Made by a program: the position numbers and the translations under genes
In this document: piece after piece, positions 15,833-24,339 of the stretch
Position numbering within the stretch: position 1 is the first letter of the stretch
Layout: the number at the start of each line of letters is the position of its first letter
DNA from: an uncultured Eubacteriales bacterium
Lineage (GTDB): Bacteria; Bacillota; Clostridia; Lachnospirales; Lachnospiraceae
NCBI GenBank assembly: GCA_900548855.1
Contig: URMF01000033.1
Span: forward strand, 1 to 41,678
DNA: 41,678 nucleotides
Direction of reading: 5' to 3'
The notes under the pieces: model-generated
What the model was told of the DNA's origin: nothing
Databases searched by the model: none
What the model saw: the letters and a program-made list of their open reading frames with translations, nothing else

Positions 15833-16045
15833 ATGATAGTATATGACAGGTTATGGATCACACTCAAGAAGAAAAATATTAGCCAGTATGCACTAATTAA
15901 AGATTATGGAATAGATAAAGCACAGTTACAGCGATTGCGAAAGAATATGGTCGTAAAAACGGTAATCCTTAACAGATTATGTTCCATACTTGATTGTAAG
16001 ATAGAGGACATCATGGAGTTTGTGCCGGATGAGGATATTAAGTAA
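15833..16045 (+). CDS. Small Cro/C1-type HTH regulator
   Basis: The ATG at 15833 has a strong AAGGAGGAGG upstream and gives 70 residues; the longer frame from 15722 lacks any start signal. The product is a single HTH domain (WITLKKKNISQYALIKDYGI, DKAQLQRLRKN, then LNRLCSILDCKIEDIMEFVP), like YozG or HTH_26 proteins. It probably binds the dyad at 15764 to control its own or divergent transcription. It is followed directly by a strong terminator. Confidence 0.85.
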   Translation: MIVYDRLWITLKKKNISQYALIKDYGIDKAQLQRLRKNMVVKTVILNRLCSILDCKIEDIMEFVPDEDIK

Positions 16046-16092
16046 AGAGATATTTCCAAAATGTAATGAGAGTTTGGAAATATCTCTTTTTT
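16046..16092 (+). terminator. Strong intrinsic terminator
   Basis: AGAGATATTTCCAAA and TTTGGAAATATCTCT form a 15-base perfect stem followed by T6, immediately after the stop of the HTH gene at 16045. Confidence 0.85.
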
Positions 16093-16237
16093 AATCCGCA
16101 AATATTTATATTCTTGGTATTAAGGTGTACAATATTCCACCTGAAATAGCTGGTTTAGTCACTCTTACAAAAGATTCGCTTACGGTACAATGAATACAGC
16201 TTAAGCAAATATATAAGGTGCCGGAAAAGAGTGGAAG

Positions 16238-16561
16238 GTGTACTACGATATTGTTAATAGTGGAGAAAGAATAAAAGAGTTGCGTGCGGCAAGAAGAATG
16301 ACAAGACAGCAGCTTGCCGAGCAGATTGGATTGTCAGTGGATGCTCTGCGGAAAATTGAAGCTGGTGTAAATGGAGCAAAAATAGATACGCTGATTAGTA
16401 TTGCTGAATTGTTTCATATAACGTTGGATTATCTTGTGTGTGGGTGTGAAAGAAAGGCAGAAGTCGATGATCTGCTGGTTGGTCTGAAGGAGAAGGAAGT
16501 ACAGTTTATCCGGAATATGGTATTAAATGCCGTTGACAATATGAAACTTCTGACAGAATAA
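16238..16561 (+). CDS. XRE-family transcriptional regulator
   Basis: This 107-residue protein has an HTH_3 domain at residues ~10-65 (IKELRAARRMTRQQLAEQIG then LSVDALRKIEAGVNG) and the common DYLVCG block after it. The C-terminal helix (KEKEVQFIRNMVLNAVDNMK) is typical of clostridial element regulators. The annotated GTG start at 16238 has only a close GGAAGG upstream, so the start is uncertain by a few codons. A terminator follows at once. Confidence 0.8.
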   Translation: MYYDIVNSGERIKELRAARRMTRQQLAEQIGLSVDALRKIEAGVNGAKIDTLISIAELFHITLDYLVCGCERKAEVDDLLVGLKEKEVQFIRNMVLNAVDNMKLLTE

Positions 16562-16562
16562 A

Positions 16563-16606
16563 AAAGTCGGATTGCATTTTTGATAATGCAGTCCGGCTTT
16601 TTTTAT
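16563..16606 (+). terminator. Intrinsic terminator after the XRE gene
   Basis: GTCGGATTGCAT and ATGCAGTCCGGC form a stem (with a wobble pair and loop TTTTGATA) followed by T7, starting immediately after the stop codon. Confidence 0.8.
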
Positions 16607-17213
16607 AAGGATTTGGAACAGGTGGGAGTGTTACTCTTAGTTCAAAAGAGTGTCGGTTACTGTAGAAGATGCGTGGTGTCAGTTATACTTTGTTCAGGTT
16701 CTGAGAAAAGAACCGTTGAATATTGAAAACAGAATAGGACACGCATATCCCACGAGCTTATATCGCCTTGTCTATGACAGGGTGGCAGAATCCCATTTCG
16801 TGCGATGACTATCCTCAGAGCTGTAGCCGATTATGAGAAACGTAACAGCAGGAGCCTTTAAGGATAAGAGCAGAGGGTTGTGCCTACCGGGTTAGCAGCC
16901 GGAGGTAATGAGATAATAAGTGCACCTGAATTTCAGCAAAACGCATTTTCAGAGAGTGGCTACTTTCGTAAGTCCAGATGGGCAGGAAACTACGAAGTGT
17001 TTGTGGCTGGCAAAGGATATGTTACCCGATACGGGGATGGTTAAGAAACCGGGAAGATAGTATTTTATCTTCCCACACAAACTGATTTGCAGTAACCAGC
17101 AGACAACAACGGGGCTTATAAGTGCAGAGAGCATTGGCAGGTCAGTTTATGTGAGGAGATAAAGTGTGCACAGGATATCAAATCAAAATAAAAACAGGAA
17201 TGGAGATTTTAAA
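16607..17213 (+). other. 600-base region without a clear gene; remnant ORF plus long untranslated leader
   Basis: An open frame from 16641 to 16808 encodes a well-composed 55-residue stretch (VTVEDAWCQLYFVQVLRKEP, NIENRIGHAYPTSLYRLVYD) but has no start or ribosome binding site, so it is probably the end of a lost gene. From 16809 to 17213 all six frames are broken. This part is more GC-rich than its surroundings and has several short self-complementary patches, e.g. GGAAGATA...TATCTTCC at 17052-17075. It could be a structured 5' leader of the gene at 17214 or an element-specific RNA. No known RNA family was recognised. Confidence 0.4.
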
Positions 17214-17636
17214 ATGAATAAAGCAGTTATATATTTTGGAGCAACAGGAAATGAGGCAGCGGATCAGATGGTAATGCAGGTTCTTGAGGAGTATTGCACT
17301 GTGAATGGATATGAGGTGGTTGCAGTCATTTCAGAGAACGCAAGACCGGAGGGAATGACATTTCCTATGAAGTTTGCCTTTGTCGGTATGGCAGAGGTGG
17401 AAGATGTTGATGTGGTTGTTACTCTTATGAGTGATATGGTCGGTGATTGTGAAGAAACAATTATGGATAACATCATTATGCTCGGAGAGCACGGCATTAC
17501 GGTTGAGACAGCAAACGATGATATGGCTGGATATTATCAGAAGATGGAGCAGGCAGGGAAAAAGGAAGATAACGGTATTGTTTCACTTGCTGATTTTATG
17601 GCAGTATTTTTCAGACGTCTCAGAGCCGACAGATAG
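17214..17636 (+). CDS. Resolvase-fold-like protein without catalytic serine
   Basis: The ATG at 17214 follows GGAGATTTT. The product is 140 residues. The beginning (KAVIYFGATGNEAADQMVMQ, VLEEYCTVNGYEVVAVISEN) parallels the N-terminal domain of serine recombinases (A.IYVR.S....Q...I..Y....GYE). The nucleophile Ser of the Y.R.S motif is replaced by Thr and the Arg by Gly. A later D-V-D-V-VVTLMSDMVGD block parallels the ID.VVV..LSR.GR strand, with the SR.GR motif lost. A regulatory or partner role for the recombinases downstream is inference. It is the first of a compact gene series (17214-18501). Confidence 0.5.
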   Translation: MNKAVIYFGATGNEAADQMVMQVLEEYCTVNGYEVVAVISENARPEGMTFPMKFAFVGMAEVEDVDVVVTLMSDMVGDCEETIMDNIIMLGEHGITVETANDDMAGYYQKMEQAGKKEDNGIVSLADFMAVFFRRLRADR

Positions 17637-17644
17637 GAGGTTTT

Positions 17645-17965
17645 ATGAGTAAGTGTTGTGTTATCTGTGTAGGCAGGAATGCCGACAGAGCCGCAGACAG
17701 GATAGAAGCATATGCTAAGAAAGCGGATTTTGAGATTGTAGAAACAATCTTTAAAGATACGAAGTCTGTGGAAAGACTTAAATTTTATATCGAAAGAGAT
17801 TCCATTATCAGTATTCTGGTAAGCAGTATCTATGATATTTCATCGGACAAAGATGTGGTAAAGGGTATTATGGAGCTTGCAGCGGAGCACGGTATCAGTA
17901 TTAATGACGAGAGCAGGGGCTATGAACCTGCTCTCATCTCGTTTGAGGAGGATAATGCCGGATAA
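17645..17965 (+). CDS. Second degenerate resolvase-like small protein
   Basis: This is a 106-residue protein with TAGGAGG, eight bases after the preceding stop. Its order of strand (CCVICVGRNAD), helix (AADRIEAYAKKADFEIVETI), then IERDSIISILVSSIYDISSD and the helix MELAAEHGISIND follows a resolvase N-terminal domain. No Ser stands at the nucleophile site and the LSR.GR motif is absent. It is clearly related in layout to the protein at 17214, so the two may be a duplicated, catalytically dead pair. It overlaps the next gene by a few codons. Confidence 0.5.
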   Translation: MSKCCVICVGRNADRAADRIEAYAKKADFEIVETIFKDTKSVERLKFYIERDSIISILVSSIYDISSDKDVVKGIMELAAEHGISINDESRGYEPALISFEEDNAG

Positions 17966-18122
17966 AAAGGAATTAAGCATAGTGACATTTTCATCAGAAA
18001 CCGTGGTGTTTGATGGGAAAGGAGACAGAGTTGTTGCCTGCCCTACGGAACAGGAAGCTGTCGAATATATCCGTGGGCAGGAAATACCAGTTGACAGACA
18101 AGGAAGTGAATATTATGAGTGA
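17955..18122 (+). CDS. Small protein preceding the MazF-type toxin (possible antitoxin)
   Basis: The ATG at 17955 with GAGGAGG upstream overlaps the end of the previous gene and gives 55 residues (MPDKKELSIVTFSSETVVFD, then GDRVVACPTEQEAVEYIRGQ). The annotated upstream extension to 17877 lacks support. It overlaps the MazF-type gene by 8 bases, the usual coupling of a type II antitoxin and toxin. However, it does not look like MazE or a ribbon-helix-helix protein, so an antitoxin role is only possible, not shown. Confidence 0.45.
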   Translation: MPDKKELSIVTFSSETVVFDGKGDRVVACPTEQEAVEYIRGQEIPVDRQGSEYYE

Positions 18123-18501
18123 AATAAGACGGGGCGATATCTGGATGGTTGATTTTGGAGTACCGGAAGATGAGAATGACCACAAGCTGCACGGTATCAG
18201 ACCAGTAGTGATTGTGAGCAATGACAGTGCAAACAGACATAGCACGGTATTCCATGCAGTACCGCTTACAAGTAAGATTCATAAAAAGACATATCTGCCA
18301 ACACATATTTTTATCAGTTCGTTTAAGGCTGTTGGATTAAGAACGAACAGTATCGCTCAGTGTGAGCAGTTATGTGATGTGAAAGATACGGACCTGATAG
18401 AAAAAATCGGGAAAGTAAGCAAAAACCAGTTAAGACAGATAACAAAAGGTATGCAGATCCAGTTGGGTATGAGTACAAAACATAATAATCCAATCGCATA
18501 A
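18115..18501 (+). CDS. MazF/PemK-type endoribonuclease toxin
   Basis: The ATG at 18115 follows AAGGAAGTG and gives 128 residues; the longer frame from 18010 is not supported. It shows the PemK/MazF signature: RRGDIWMVDFG, then HGIRPVVIVSNDSANRHST, VPLTSK and the LRTNSIAQCEQL block, followed by IGKVSKNQLRQITKGMQ. Members are sequence-specific mRNA interferases. It is coupled to the small protein at 17955. Such genes often stabilise integrative elements. The fold is complete; activity is not tested. Confidence 0.85.
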   Translation: MSEIRRGDIWMVDFGVPEDENDHKLHGIRPVVIVSNDSANRHSTVFHAVPLTSKIHKKTYLPTHIFISSFKAVGLRTNSIAQCEQLCDVKDTDLIEKIGKVSKNQLRQITKGMQIQLGMSTKHNNPIA

Positions 18502-18578
18502 ATTCCAGCCGGGGCGAAAGCTCCGGTGTTACATAGCCGTCAGCATATCTGGTGGCTTAATTTGATTGGAGGGATAGG

Positions 18579-18827
18579 ATGACAGTTGAACAGTTGGACA
18601 AAATATCGGCACAGAGATTAGAAGATGTGGATATTGATACATTGGTGGAAGTAAACAGCATAAAGTACGCTGACGGAATGCCTGTGGAAAAGAAGGTTGC
18701 GGGAATGATTGCAAAGACAGGTAATCCGTATTTCCGCAGATCAGGAAAGAGCAAAATTAAGATTTCATTTTCTGATAACGGGGAAAGCCTGAAAGACAAT
18801 TATATTGCTATGCTTGCCAATGTATAG
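18579..18827 (+). CDS. Small element protein (DUF6870-like)
   Basis: This 82-residue protein has GGAGGGATAGG upstream. The sequence DTLVEVNSIKYADGMPVEKK, AGMIAKTGNPYFRRSGKSKI, KISFSDNGESLKDN corresponds to the DUF6870 pattern (V.I..GNPY.....V.V..F...). These small proteins are found next to recombinases on clostridial mobile elements. Their function is unknown. It is the last gene before the recombinase triad, 160 bases upstream. Confidence 0.6.
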   Translation: MTVEQLDKISAQRLEDVDIDTLVEVNSIKYADGMPVEKKVAGMIAKTGNPYFRRSGKSKIKISFSDNGESLKDNYIAMLANV

Positions 18828-18986
18828 AGCAGTCAGCCAAAATTAGGGGTGGAAATTCAGATGGATTTGTGATATCATTACAGAGAAATAAGGACATCTA
18901 ACCCGAAAGGGTATCAATTTCATATTTATGTTTCCATTCCTCTTGATTTGGGACTTCTAACTTAGAAAATCGAAGGAGTGGTGGAC

Positions 18987-20648
18987 ATGAACAATTCTAA
19001 AAGAATTTACAGAGCAGCCATCTATGTTAGATTATCTAAGGAAGATGGCGATCTTGATGATGTGAGAAAAGCTGAAAGTAACAGTATCTCAAATCAGAAA
19101 TCCCTGATACTTAATTATTTAAAAGACAAAGAAGATATTGAAATAGTATCAATCCGTGAGGATGACGGCTATTCAGGGGCAACTTTTGACCGTCCGGCAT
19201 TTAAACTTATGATGCAGGATGTGAAAGACGGTATTATAGACTGTATCGTTGTAAAAGATCTTTCGAGGTTTGCAAGAGAGTATATCGACGCAGGGAGATA
19301 CATTGAGCGGATGTTTCCTGCAATGGGGATACGATTTATAGCGATCAATGATGCCTATGACAGTGCAGATACACAGGCACAGGGAAACGAGATAATCATT
19401 CCGTTTAAGAATCTTATCAATGACGCTTATTGCAGGGATATTTCCATAAAAATCCGAAGCCACCTTGAAACAAAGAGACAGAACGGAGAATTTGTAGGAA
19501 ATTACTGTGTCTATGGCTACAAGAAATCTGAGATTGACCATAATGTGATTGTTCCTGACGAATATGCTGGTCCGGTGGTTCAGGATATTTTCCACTGGAT
19601 AAAGAACGGAATGAGCCTTGATGCCATAAGTGACAAGCTGAATGCTCTTGGTATTCTCTCACCTATGGCATATAAGCTCAGCAAGGGAGAGAATTATAAG
19701 ACAGCATTTCAGAAGAAAGACGAGCTGTTGTGGACTCCTGTTGCTGTAAGGCGTATTGCAACGAATATTATTTATACAGGAACGCTTGTACAGGGCAAAA
19801 TCACAACACCTAACCATAAGGTTAAAACAAGGATATTAAAGCCACAGGAGAAATGGGCAGTATGCCACAACAATCACGAGGCACTGGTATCTTTAAGAAC
19901 ATTCCAGATTGTACAGCGTCTGTTGTCAGTGGATATGAGAATGGCACCGGGGAAAGACTCTATCTATCTTTTATCCGGAATAGCAGTATGTGCCGATTGT
20001 GGAGCACTTATGACACGAAAGGTGTCTACGGTAAATGGGAAAAAGTATGTTTACTATATGTGTTCCAATAACAAGAAGAATAAGAAGTGCAGCTCCCACA
20101 GGATAAAAGAGGCAGACTTGGAAAGCCGTGTATTTGATACCTTGAGGGAAATGACAGCAACACTTCTGGACGCTGATGAAGTGATAAAGGAAGCTGGCAA
20201 CAATGCCAATTTCAGAATAGACCAGAAAAAGACAAAAGAGAGGATCAGTGCAAAAGAGAAAGAGATAACCAAATATAATCAGATGCTTGTTTCACTTTAT
20301 GAGGACTACAAAGATGGAATCGTTGATAAATCAGACTTTGCGATTATCAAGGAGAGCTTTGAAGTAAAAAGGTCTGAAGCGGAAAAGGCAATCGACAGGT
20401 TACAGAAAGAAGCAGAAAACATTGCTGCCGGAATTGAAAGAGATACCGAGTGGCTGGAAGAACACAGGAAATGGAAAACAATGCCTTCTCTTACCCGTAA
20501 TGTGGTAGTGAGCCTTATACAGTCCGTAAAGGTATATGAGGGCGGTGATATAGAAATCGTACTGGATTGTGACGATGAATACAGGAAAATCGTTGCAAGA
20601 GCCGGGGAGCTGGAAAAACAGCAGGATACGGAAAGGCTGGTGGTCTAA
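18987..20648 (+). CDS. Large serine recombinase, first of three
   Basis: The ATG at 18987 has AAGGAG at the proper distance; the GTG at 18978 overlaps that site. The product is 553 residues. The resolvase catalytic domain (1-150) has AAIYVRLSKEDGD with the nucleophile Ser and VVKDLSRFAREYI. The recombinase domain follows (YGYKKSEIDH..., 165-270). A zinc ribbon (CADCGALM ... CSNNKKNKKC, about 334-370) and a coiled coil (about 410-470) complete it. All features of an active DNA integrase/excisionase are present. The next gene begins one base after the stop, so the triad is one operon. Confidence 0.95.
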   Translation: MNNSKRIYRAAIYVRLSKEDGDLDDVRKAESNSISNQKSLILNYLKDKEDIEIVSIREDDGYSGATFDRPAFKLMMQDVKDGIIDCIVVKDLSRFAREYIDAGRYIERMFPAMGIRFIAINDAYDSADTQAQGNEIIIPFKNLINDAYCRDISIKIRSHLETKRQNGEFVGNYCVYGYKKSEIDHNVIVPDEYAGPVVQDIFHWIKNGMSLDAISDKLNALGILSPMAYKLSKGENYKTAFQKKDELLWTPVAVRRIATNIIYTGTLVQGKITTPNHKVKTRILKPQEKWAVCHNNHEALVSLRTFQIVQRLLSVDMRMAPGKDSIYLLSGIAVCADCGALMTRKVSTVNGKKYVYYMCSNNKKNKKCSSHRIKEADLESRVFDTLREMTATLLDADEVIKEAGNNANFRIDQKKTKERISAKEKEITKYNQMLVSLYEDYKDGIVDKSDFAIIKESFEVKRSEAEKAIDRLQKEAENIAAGIERDTEWLEEHRKWKTMPSLTRNVVVSLIQSVKVYEGGDIEIVLDCDDEYRKIVARAGELEKQQDTERLVV

Positions 20649-22292
20649 ATGGCAAGGAAGTCAAGAACACAGCCGAAACAATCACCGGATACACTGAATG
20701 TATTATCCAAAGTGTATAAAACTGCCATATATGTGAGATTGTCTGCGGAAAAAGATGAAACGAGAGACAGAAAAACCCTGATCAATCAGAGAAATCTCAT
20801 TAAGAACTTTGTGGATCAGCAGATGGATATGGAAATCCATGACATCTATATGGATGATGAAATTTCCGGTACAACATTCGACAGACCGGAATTTGAGCGT
20901 ATGATGTCAGATATGAGGGCAGGAAGGATCAACTGCATTGTCGTAAAGGATTTGTCCCGCTTGGGTAGAGATTACATTGAAACGGGCAATCTGGTAGAGC
21001 GTGTATTCCCGATGATGAATATCCGCTTTGTAGCGATTACGGATAATTATGATTCCTCAAAGAAAGACGCAGACCTTATGGTTGCGGTCACGAATATAGC
21101 CAATGATCTGTATGCTAAGGATATTTCAAAGAAAATATCTTCCAGTAAGCAGGAAGCGATGGAAAAAGGTATTCCAGTTGGCAGAGTGACTTATGGGTAT
21201 AAGGTGGTTCTTGATGAAAACAAAGTCAGGGTAATGGTTGAGGATAAGGAAGCCGCAGATGTTGTAAGGTGGATTTTTAATGAGGCAGAAAAAGGTACAC
21301 TGCATTCTGTGATAGCGGCAGAACTGAATGCGAAGCATATCCTTACACCTGCCCAGTACAAAGTAAGGCATAATATAGAGAAACTTGAAAAGCTGCGTGG
21401 AGTTAAGTGGACTGTTGATACATTGTCACAGATTTTAAAGAATGAAGTCTATATTGGAAGATATGTGACAGGTAAAGACAGGGTATGCTTGTACAGACAC
21501 GAAAAGAGGCATACTACCAATAAAGATGAGTGGTATGTTTTTGAAAATCATCATATTGCACTTATCACAAAGGAACAGTTCTATGCGGTGCAGAAGAACA
21601 AAAGAAAGGTAATAAAGCCAGCAAAAAAGCAGACCGTGAATATGCTGAAAGGCAAAATCCCCTGCGGCTGTTGTGGAAGCAGTATCCATATCCACCCTGA
21701 GAAATATGGAAAGGTTTATATGTGTACGCATAGAAAAAGATATGGAAAGGACAGTTGCAACTGCCTGCCTGTAAAGGTAGACGATATATATGCAGCGGTG
21801 CTTGCTGTTATAAAGGAGCAGATACAGGTCTTTATTGACAGGGAAAAAATATTAAAGGAACATCACAATGACAGCAGTGTAATCAGACAGGAACAGGTAT
21901 ATACGGAAGCTGTGAATAAGTGTGTCAAGGAAATGGACAGACTTATGGAATTAAAGAGCGGTCTGTATGCTGATTACACGGAAGATTTGCTTGATGAAAA
22001 GGAATATCTGCAACTGAACAGGGAGTATTCACAGCGTATTGAGAAATTGAAGATACAGGCTGATGAATACAGGCAGGCGGCAAGTCAGTATGAAAGTGCT
22101 GAAAAGACCGTTGCCCAGTTAAAAGCTGAAATGCTCCGTTTTAAAGGAAAACGCAAGTTGACGCAGGAAATGGTCGATTTGTTTGTTGCACAGGTACGCA
22201 TATACGAAAACAAGAATCTTGAGATCGTTTTGAACTATGAAGATGAACTGAAAAAATTCGCAGAACTGAATATGGAAAGAGAGGCAGGATAA
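20649..22292 (+). CDS. Large serine recombinase, second of three
   Basis: This is a 547-residue protein starting directly at the stop of the first recombinase. The catalytic motif YKTAIYVRLSAEKDETR carries the Ser; VVKDLSRLGRDYIETG is complete. The recombinase domain includes GRVTYGYKVVLDENK. The zinc ribbon CGCCGSSIHIH ... MCTHRKRYGKDSC lies around residues 337-370, followed by a long coiled coil. It differs clearly from its neighbours in sequence, so it is not a recent duplicate. Its stop overlaps the start of the third gene. Confidence 0.95.
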   Translation: MARKSRTQPKQSPDTLNVLSKVYKTAIYVRLSAEKDETRDRKTLINQRNLIKNFVDQQMDMEIHDIYMDDEISGTTFDRPEFERMMSDMRAGRINCIVVKDLSRLGRDYIETGNLVERVFPMMNIRFVAITDNYDSSKKDADLMVAVTNIANDLYAKDISKKISSSKQEAMEKGIPVGRVTYGYKVVLDENKVRVMVEDKEAADVVRWIFNEAEKGTLHSVIAAELNAKHILTPAQYKVRHNIEKLEKLRGVKWTVDTLSQILKNEVYIGRYVTGKDRVCLYRHEKRHTTNKDEWYVFENHHIALITKEQFYAVQKNKRKVIKPAKKQTVNMLKGKIPCGCCGSSIHIHPEKYGKVYMCTHRKRYGKDSCNCLPVKVDDIYAAVLAVIKEQIQVFIDREKILKEHHNDSSVIRQEQVYTEAVNKCVKEMDRLMELKSGLYADYTEDLLDEKEYLQLNREYSQRIEKLKIQADEYRQAASQYESAEKTVAQLKAEMLRFKGKRKLTQEMVDLFVAQVRIYENKNLEIVLNYEDELKKFAELNMEREAG

Positions 22293-23872
22293 TGGCTGAG
22301 AAAAGAAAATTAGCCTTTTATATCCGTCTCTCGGATGCGGATGAGGAGGTAAAAGAAGGAACAAAAGACGAAAGTAACAGTATTACAGGACAGAGAAAAC
22401 TCTTGTATGCGTATATCAAGAAAACAGAGGAATTTGCAGGTTTTGAGGTACTGGAATACTTTGATGACGGATATTCGGGAACAATGTTCAATAACAGGGC
22501 AGAATTCCAAAGGCTCATACAGGACGCAGAGCTTGGAAGATTTGAATGTATCATAGTAAAAGACTTTTCACGATTTGGAAGGGATTACCTTGAAGTAGGC
22601 AACTATCTGGAGTTTGTATTCCCTGCAATGGGAATGAGGTTTATTTCTGTCAACGATAATTATGACAGTGACAGAAACTTTGGTGTTACCGGAGGAATGG
22701 ATGTAGCTTATAAGAATCTGATTTACCAGCTTTACAGTATGGATTTATCAAGAAAGGTAAAGAGTGCCAGAAGGACAAGAAATCTGAGCGGCGAATACAC
22801 GGCATCATTTGTCTGCTATGGATACAAGAAAGATCCAGACGATAAGCATAAGCTGATAATAGATGAAGAAGCTGCAAAGGTTGTTGTGGAGATATTTTCA
22901 CTGATCATTGCAGGATATAATGCAAGTGAGGTTGCCCGCATATTAAATGAGAGAAAAATCCCGACAAGAGTTCAAAACCAGTGGAAGAATGGAATCAATT
23001 ATGTTCCGGTTCATAATAAAGGGGATTATATGTGGGATAATTCAGAAGTTATAGCGATTGTCCAGAATGAGCAGTACAAAGGAATAATGATCCAGAATAA
23101 ATGTGAAACTGTTGGTTTTGGAGATAATAAGAAGGTTCGCAAACGAAATAAAGAGGACTGGTCTGTTGTAGAAGGTGCAATACCAAGAATAGTAAGCGAT
23201 GAAATGTTTGATGAAGTCAATAAAATGCTACGGGTTGAAGCCAGAGGGATTGAAAAGAGTACAAAGAAACGTAAGAAAAATCTTTTTATCTGTCCCTATT
23301 GTGGAAGAAAGCTGATGAATTCCAGTGCAGTATGTACACCGAAGCTCCTCTGTCCAAAACGCAGGATGGTAAGGACTGGCGAATGTCAGCAGATTTTTAT
23401 GCTGAAGTCAGAAGCACAGGACAAGGTGCTGGAAATCACAAAGGAAATCTGTAGAACACTTATACAGGAAGAAGAACTTAAAAAGGCATCAAAGGATAAA
23501 AGGAAGGTGACAAGCGATGAGTATTTGATTAGTGAGCTTAAAGCGGAGTATGACAGAATATCAAACAGCACAGTTTCTTGTTATCAGTCATACAGAGAGG
23601 GAAAGTACACAAAAGAAGAATATGTGCAGCTAAGAAAAACAAACCAAGAGCTGTTAGCTGATCTGGAGAATCAGATATCAGATTTGCAGGAGAAAGTTGC
23701 AAATCAGGAGCCTGACGCAGAGGAGAAGATAGAACAGCTAACCCAGTATAGTATGCTGGAGCAGTATGACGGAGATGTACTTTCTAACATAATTGATAAG
23801 GTGCTCATTTACAACGACAAAGACATAGAGGTTGTGTTTAAGGGTGAGAACTTTATCCGAAATGCAGTGTAG
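22292..23872 (+). CDS. Large serine recombinase, third of three
   Basis: This is a 526-residue protein overlapping its upstream neighbour by one base (TAATG). It has the catalytic RKLAFYIRLSDADEEVKEG and VKDFSRFGRDYLEVGNYLE; the recombinase domain ends around 280; the zinc ribbon (CPYCGRKLMNSS ... CPKRRMVRTGEC) lies at about 333-365; a coiled coil follows. With the other two it forms a three-recombinase operon. Whether all three act together on one attachment site is inference. A terminator closes the operon. Confidence 0.95.
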   Translation: MAEKRKLAFYIRLSDADEEVKEGTKDESNSITGQRKLLYAYIKKTEEFAGFEVLEYFDDGYSGTMFNNRAEFQRLIQDAELGRFECIIVKDFSRFGRDYLEVGNYLEFVFPAMGMRFISVNDNYDSDRNFGVTGGMDVAYKNLIYQLYSMDLSRKVKSARRTRNLSGEYTASFVCYGYKKDPDDKHKLIIDEEAAKVVVEIFSLIIAGYNASEVARILNERKIPTRVQNQWKNGINYVPVHNKGDYMWDNSEVIAIVQNEQYKGIMIQNKCETVGFGDNKKVRKRNKEDWSVVEGAIPRIVSDEMFDEVNKMLRVEARGIEKSTKKRKKNLFICPYCGRKLMNSSAVCTPKLLCPKRRMVRTGECQQIFMLKSEAQDKVLEITKEICRTLIQEEELKKASKDKRKVTSDEYLISELKAEYDRISNSTVSCYQSYREGKYTKEEYVQLRKTNQELLADLENQISDLQEKVANQEPDAEEKIEQLTQYSMLEQYDGDVLSNIIDKVLIYNDKDIEVVFKGENFIRNAV

Positions 23873-23894
23873 TAAACAAAATGAGTAATATAGA

Positions 23895-23926
23895 AAGCCA
23901 GTAGTGAAAAAGCTGCTGGCTTCTTC
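23895..23926 (+). terminator. Intrinsic terminator after the recombinase operon
   Basis: AAGCCAGTAG pairs with CTGCTGGCTT across a short A-rich loop, followed by CTT; it lies just after the stop of the third recombinase. Confidence 0.65.
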
Positions 23927-24037
23927 TATGGGTAGTAACGAAAAGGTTAAGAGTAATAAACTATTCTGTACTTTAAAAATCAGTAAGGGTTTGATAGAAT
24001 ATGTACAGAAAAAAATAAAATTTTTTTTGTCCCAGTC

Positions 24038-24319
24038 TTGACAGATGCAGGAACTCCAACGTGGTGGTATACGATGGCACCTGCAGTGCTTACATTTTTG
24101 ACAACAAATGATTTTACAGGAAAGACAGTGATTCCATTTATGACAAATGGTGGATGGCCGGGGCATGTTATAAAAGATATGGAGGAAAATTGCAAAGGAG
24201 CTGCCTTTGCACATGAAATGCAGATTCAGTTTGATTCCAAAGGAAAAGATCATCTGGAAACTTCAGAAGAGGTGATTACAGAATGGATTGGGCAGATAAA
24301 TACTGATATAAACAAATAA
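24038..24319 (+). pseudogene. Flavodoxin C-terminal half, cut by the integrative element
   Basis: Reading in from the junction, GTPTWWYTMAPAVLTFLTTN, FTGKTVIPFMTNGGWPGHVI and KDMEENCKGA match the second half of flavodoxins, including the TPTWW flavin-contact loop. The N-terminal half, with the T/S-x-T-G-x-T phosphate-binding loop, is missing. The frame has only a TTG at 24038, with no ribosome binding site. The homology begins at about the GCAGGAACTCC segment (24044). It is the broken edge of a chromosomal gene disrupted by the recombinase element. Confidence 0.85.
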
Positions 24320-24339
24320 CCATAAGGAGAGATAAAACA

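Larger units (their letters stand above)
14982..24030 (+). mobile_element. Right part of an integrative element with a serine-recombinase triad
   Basis: This block combines XRE regulators, a MazF-type toxin, small element-specific proteins and three consecutive large serine recombinases. It ends about 150 bases after the last recombinase, where a flavodoxin gene resumes in mid-sequence. Recombinases of this type usually sit at one end of their element, so the right end lies at about 24,000-24,050. The left end is not located. It may lie outside the window, in which case IS21 and the toxin island would be cargo or accreted DNA. The start given here is only that of the first clearly element-like gene. 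Confidence 0.55.

Noticed and set aside
16607..17213. Possible group II intron or rRNA fragment
   Set aside because: No domain V-like terminal hairpin, no intron-encoded protein and no conserved rRNA blocks were recognised.
17955..18122. Firm call of MazE antitoxin
   Set aside because: Position fits, but the 55-residue sequence shows neither an AbrB/MazE nor a ribbon-helix-helix pattern, so it is listed only as a possible antitoxin.
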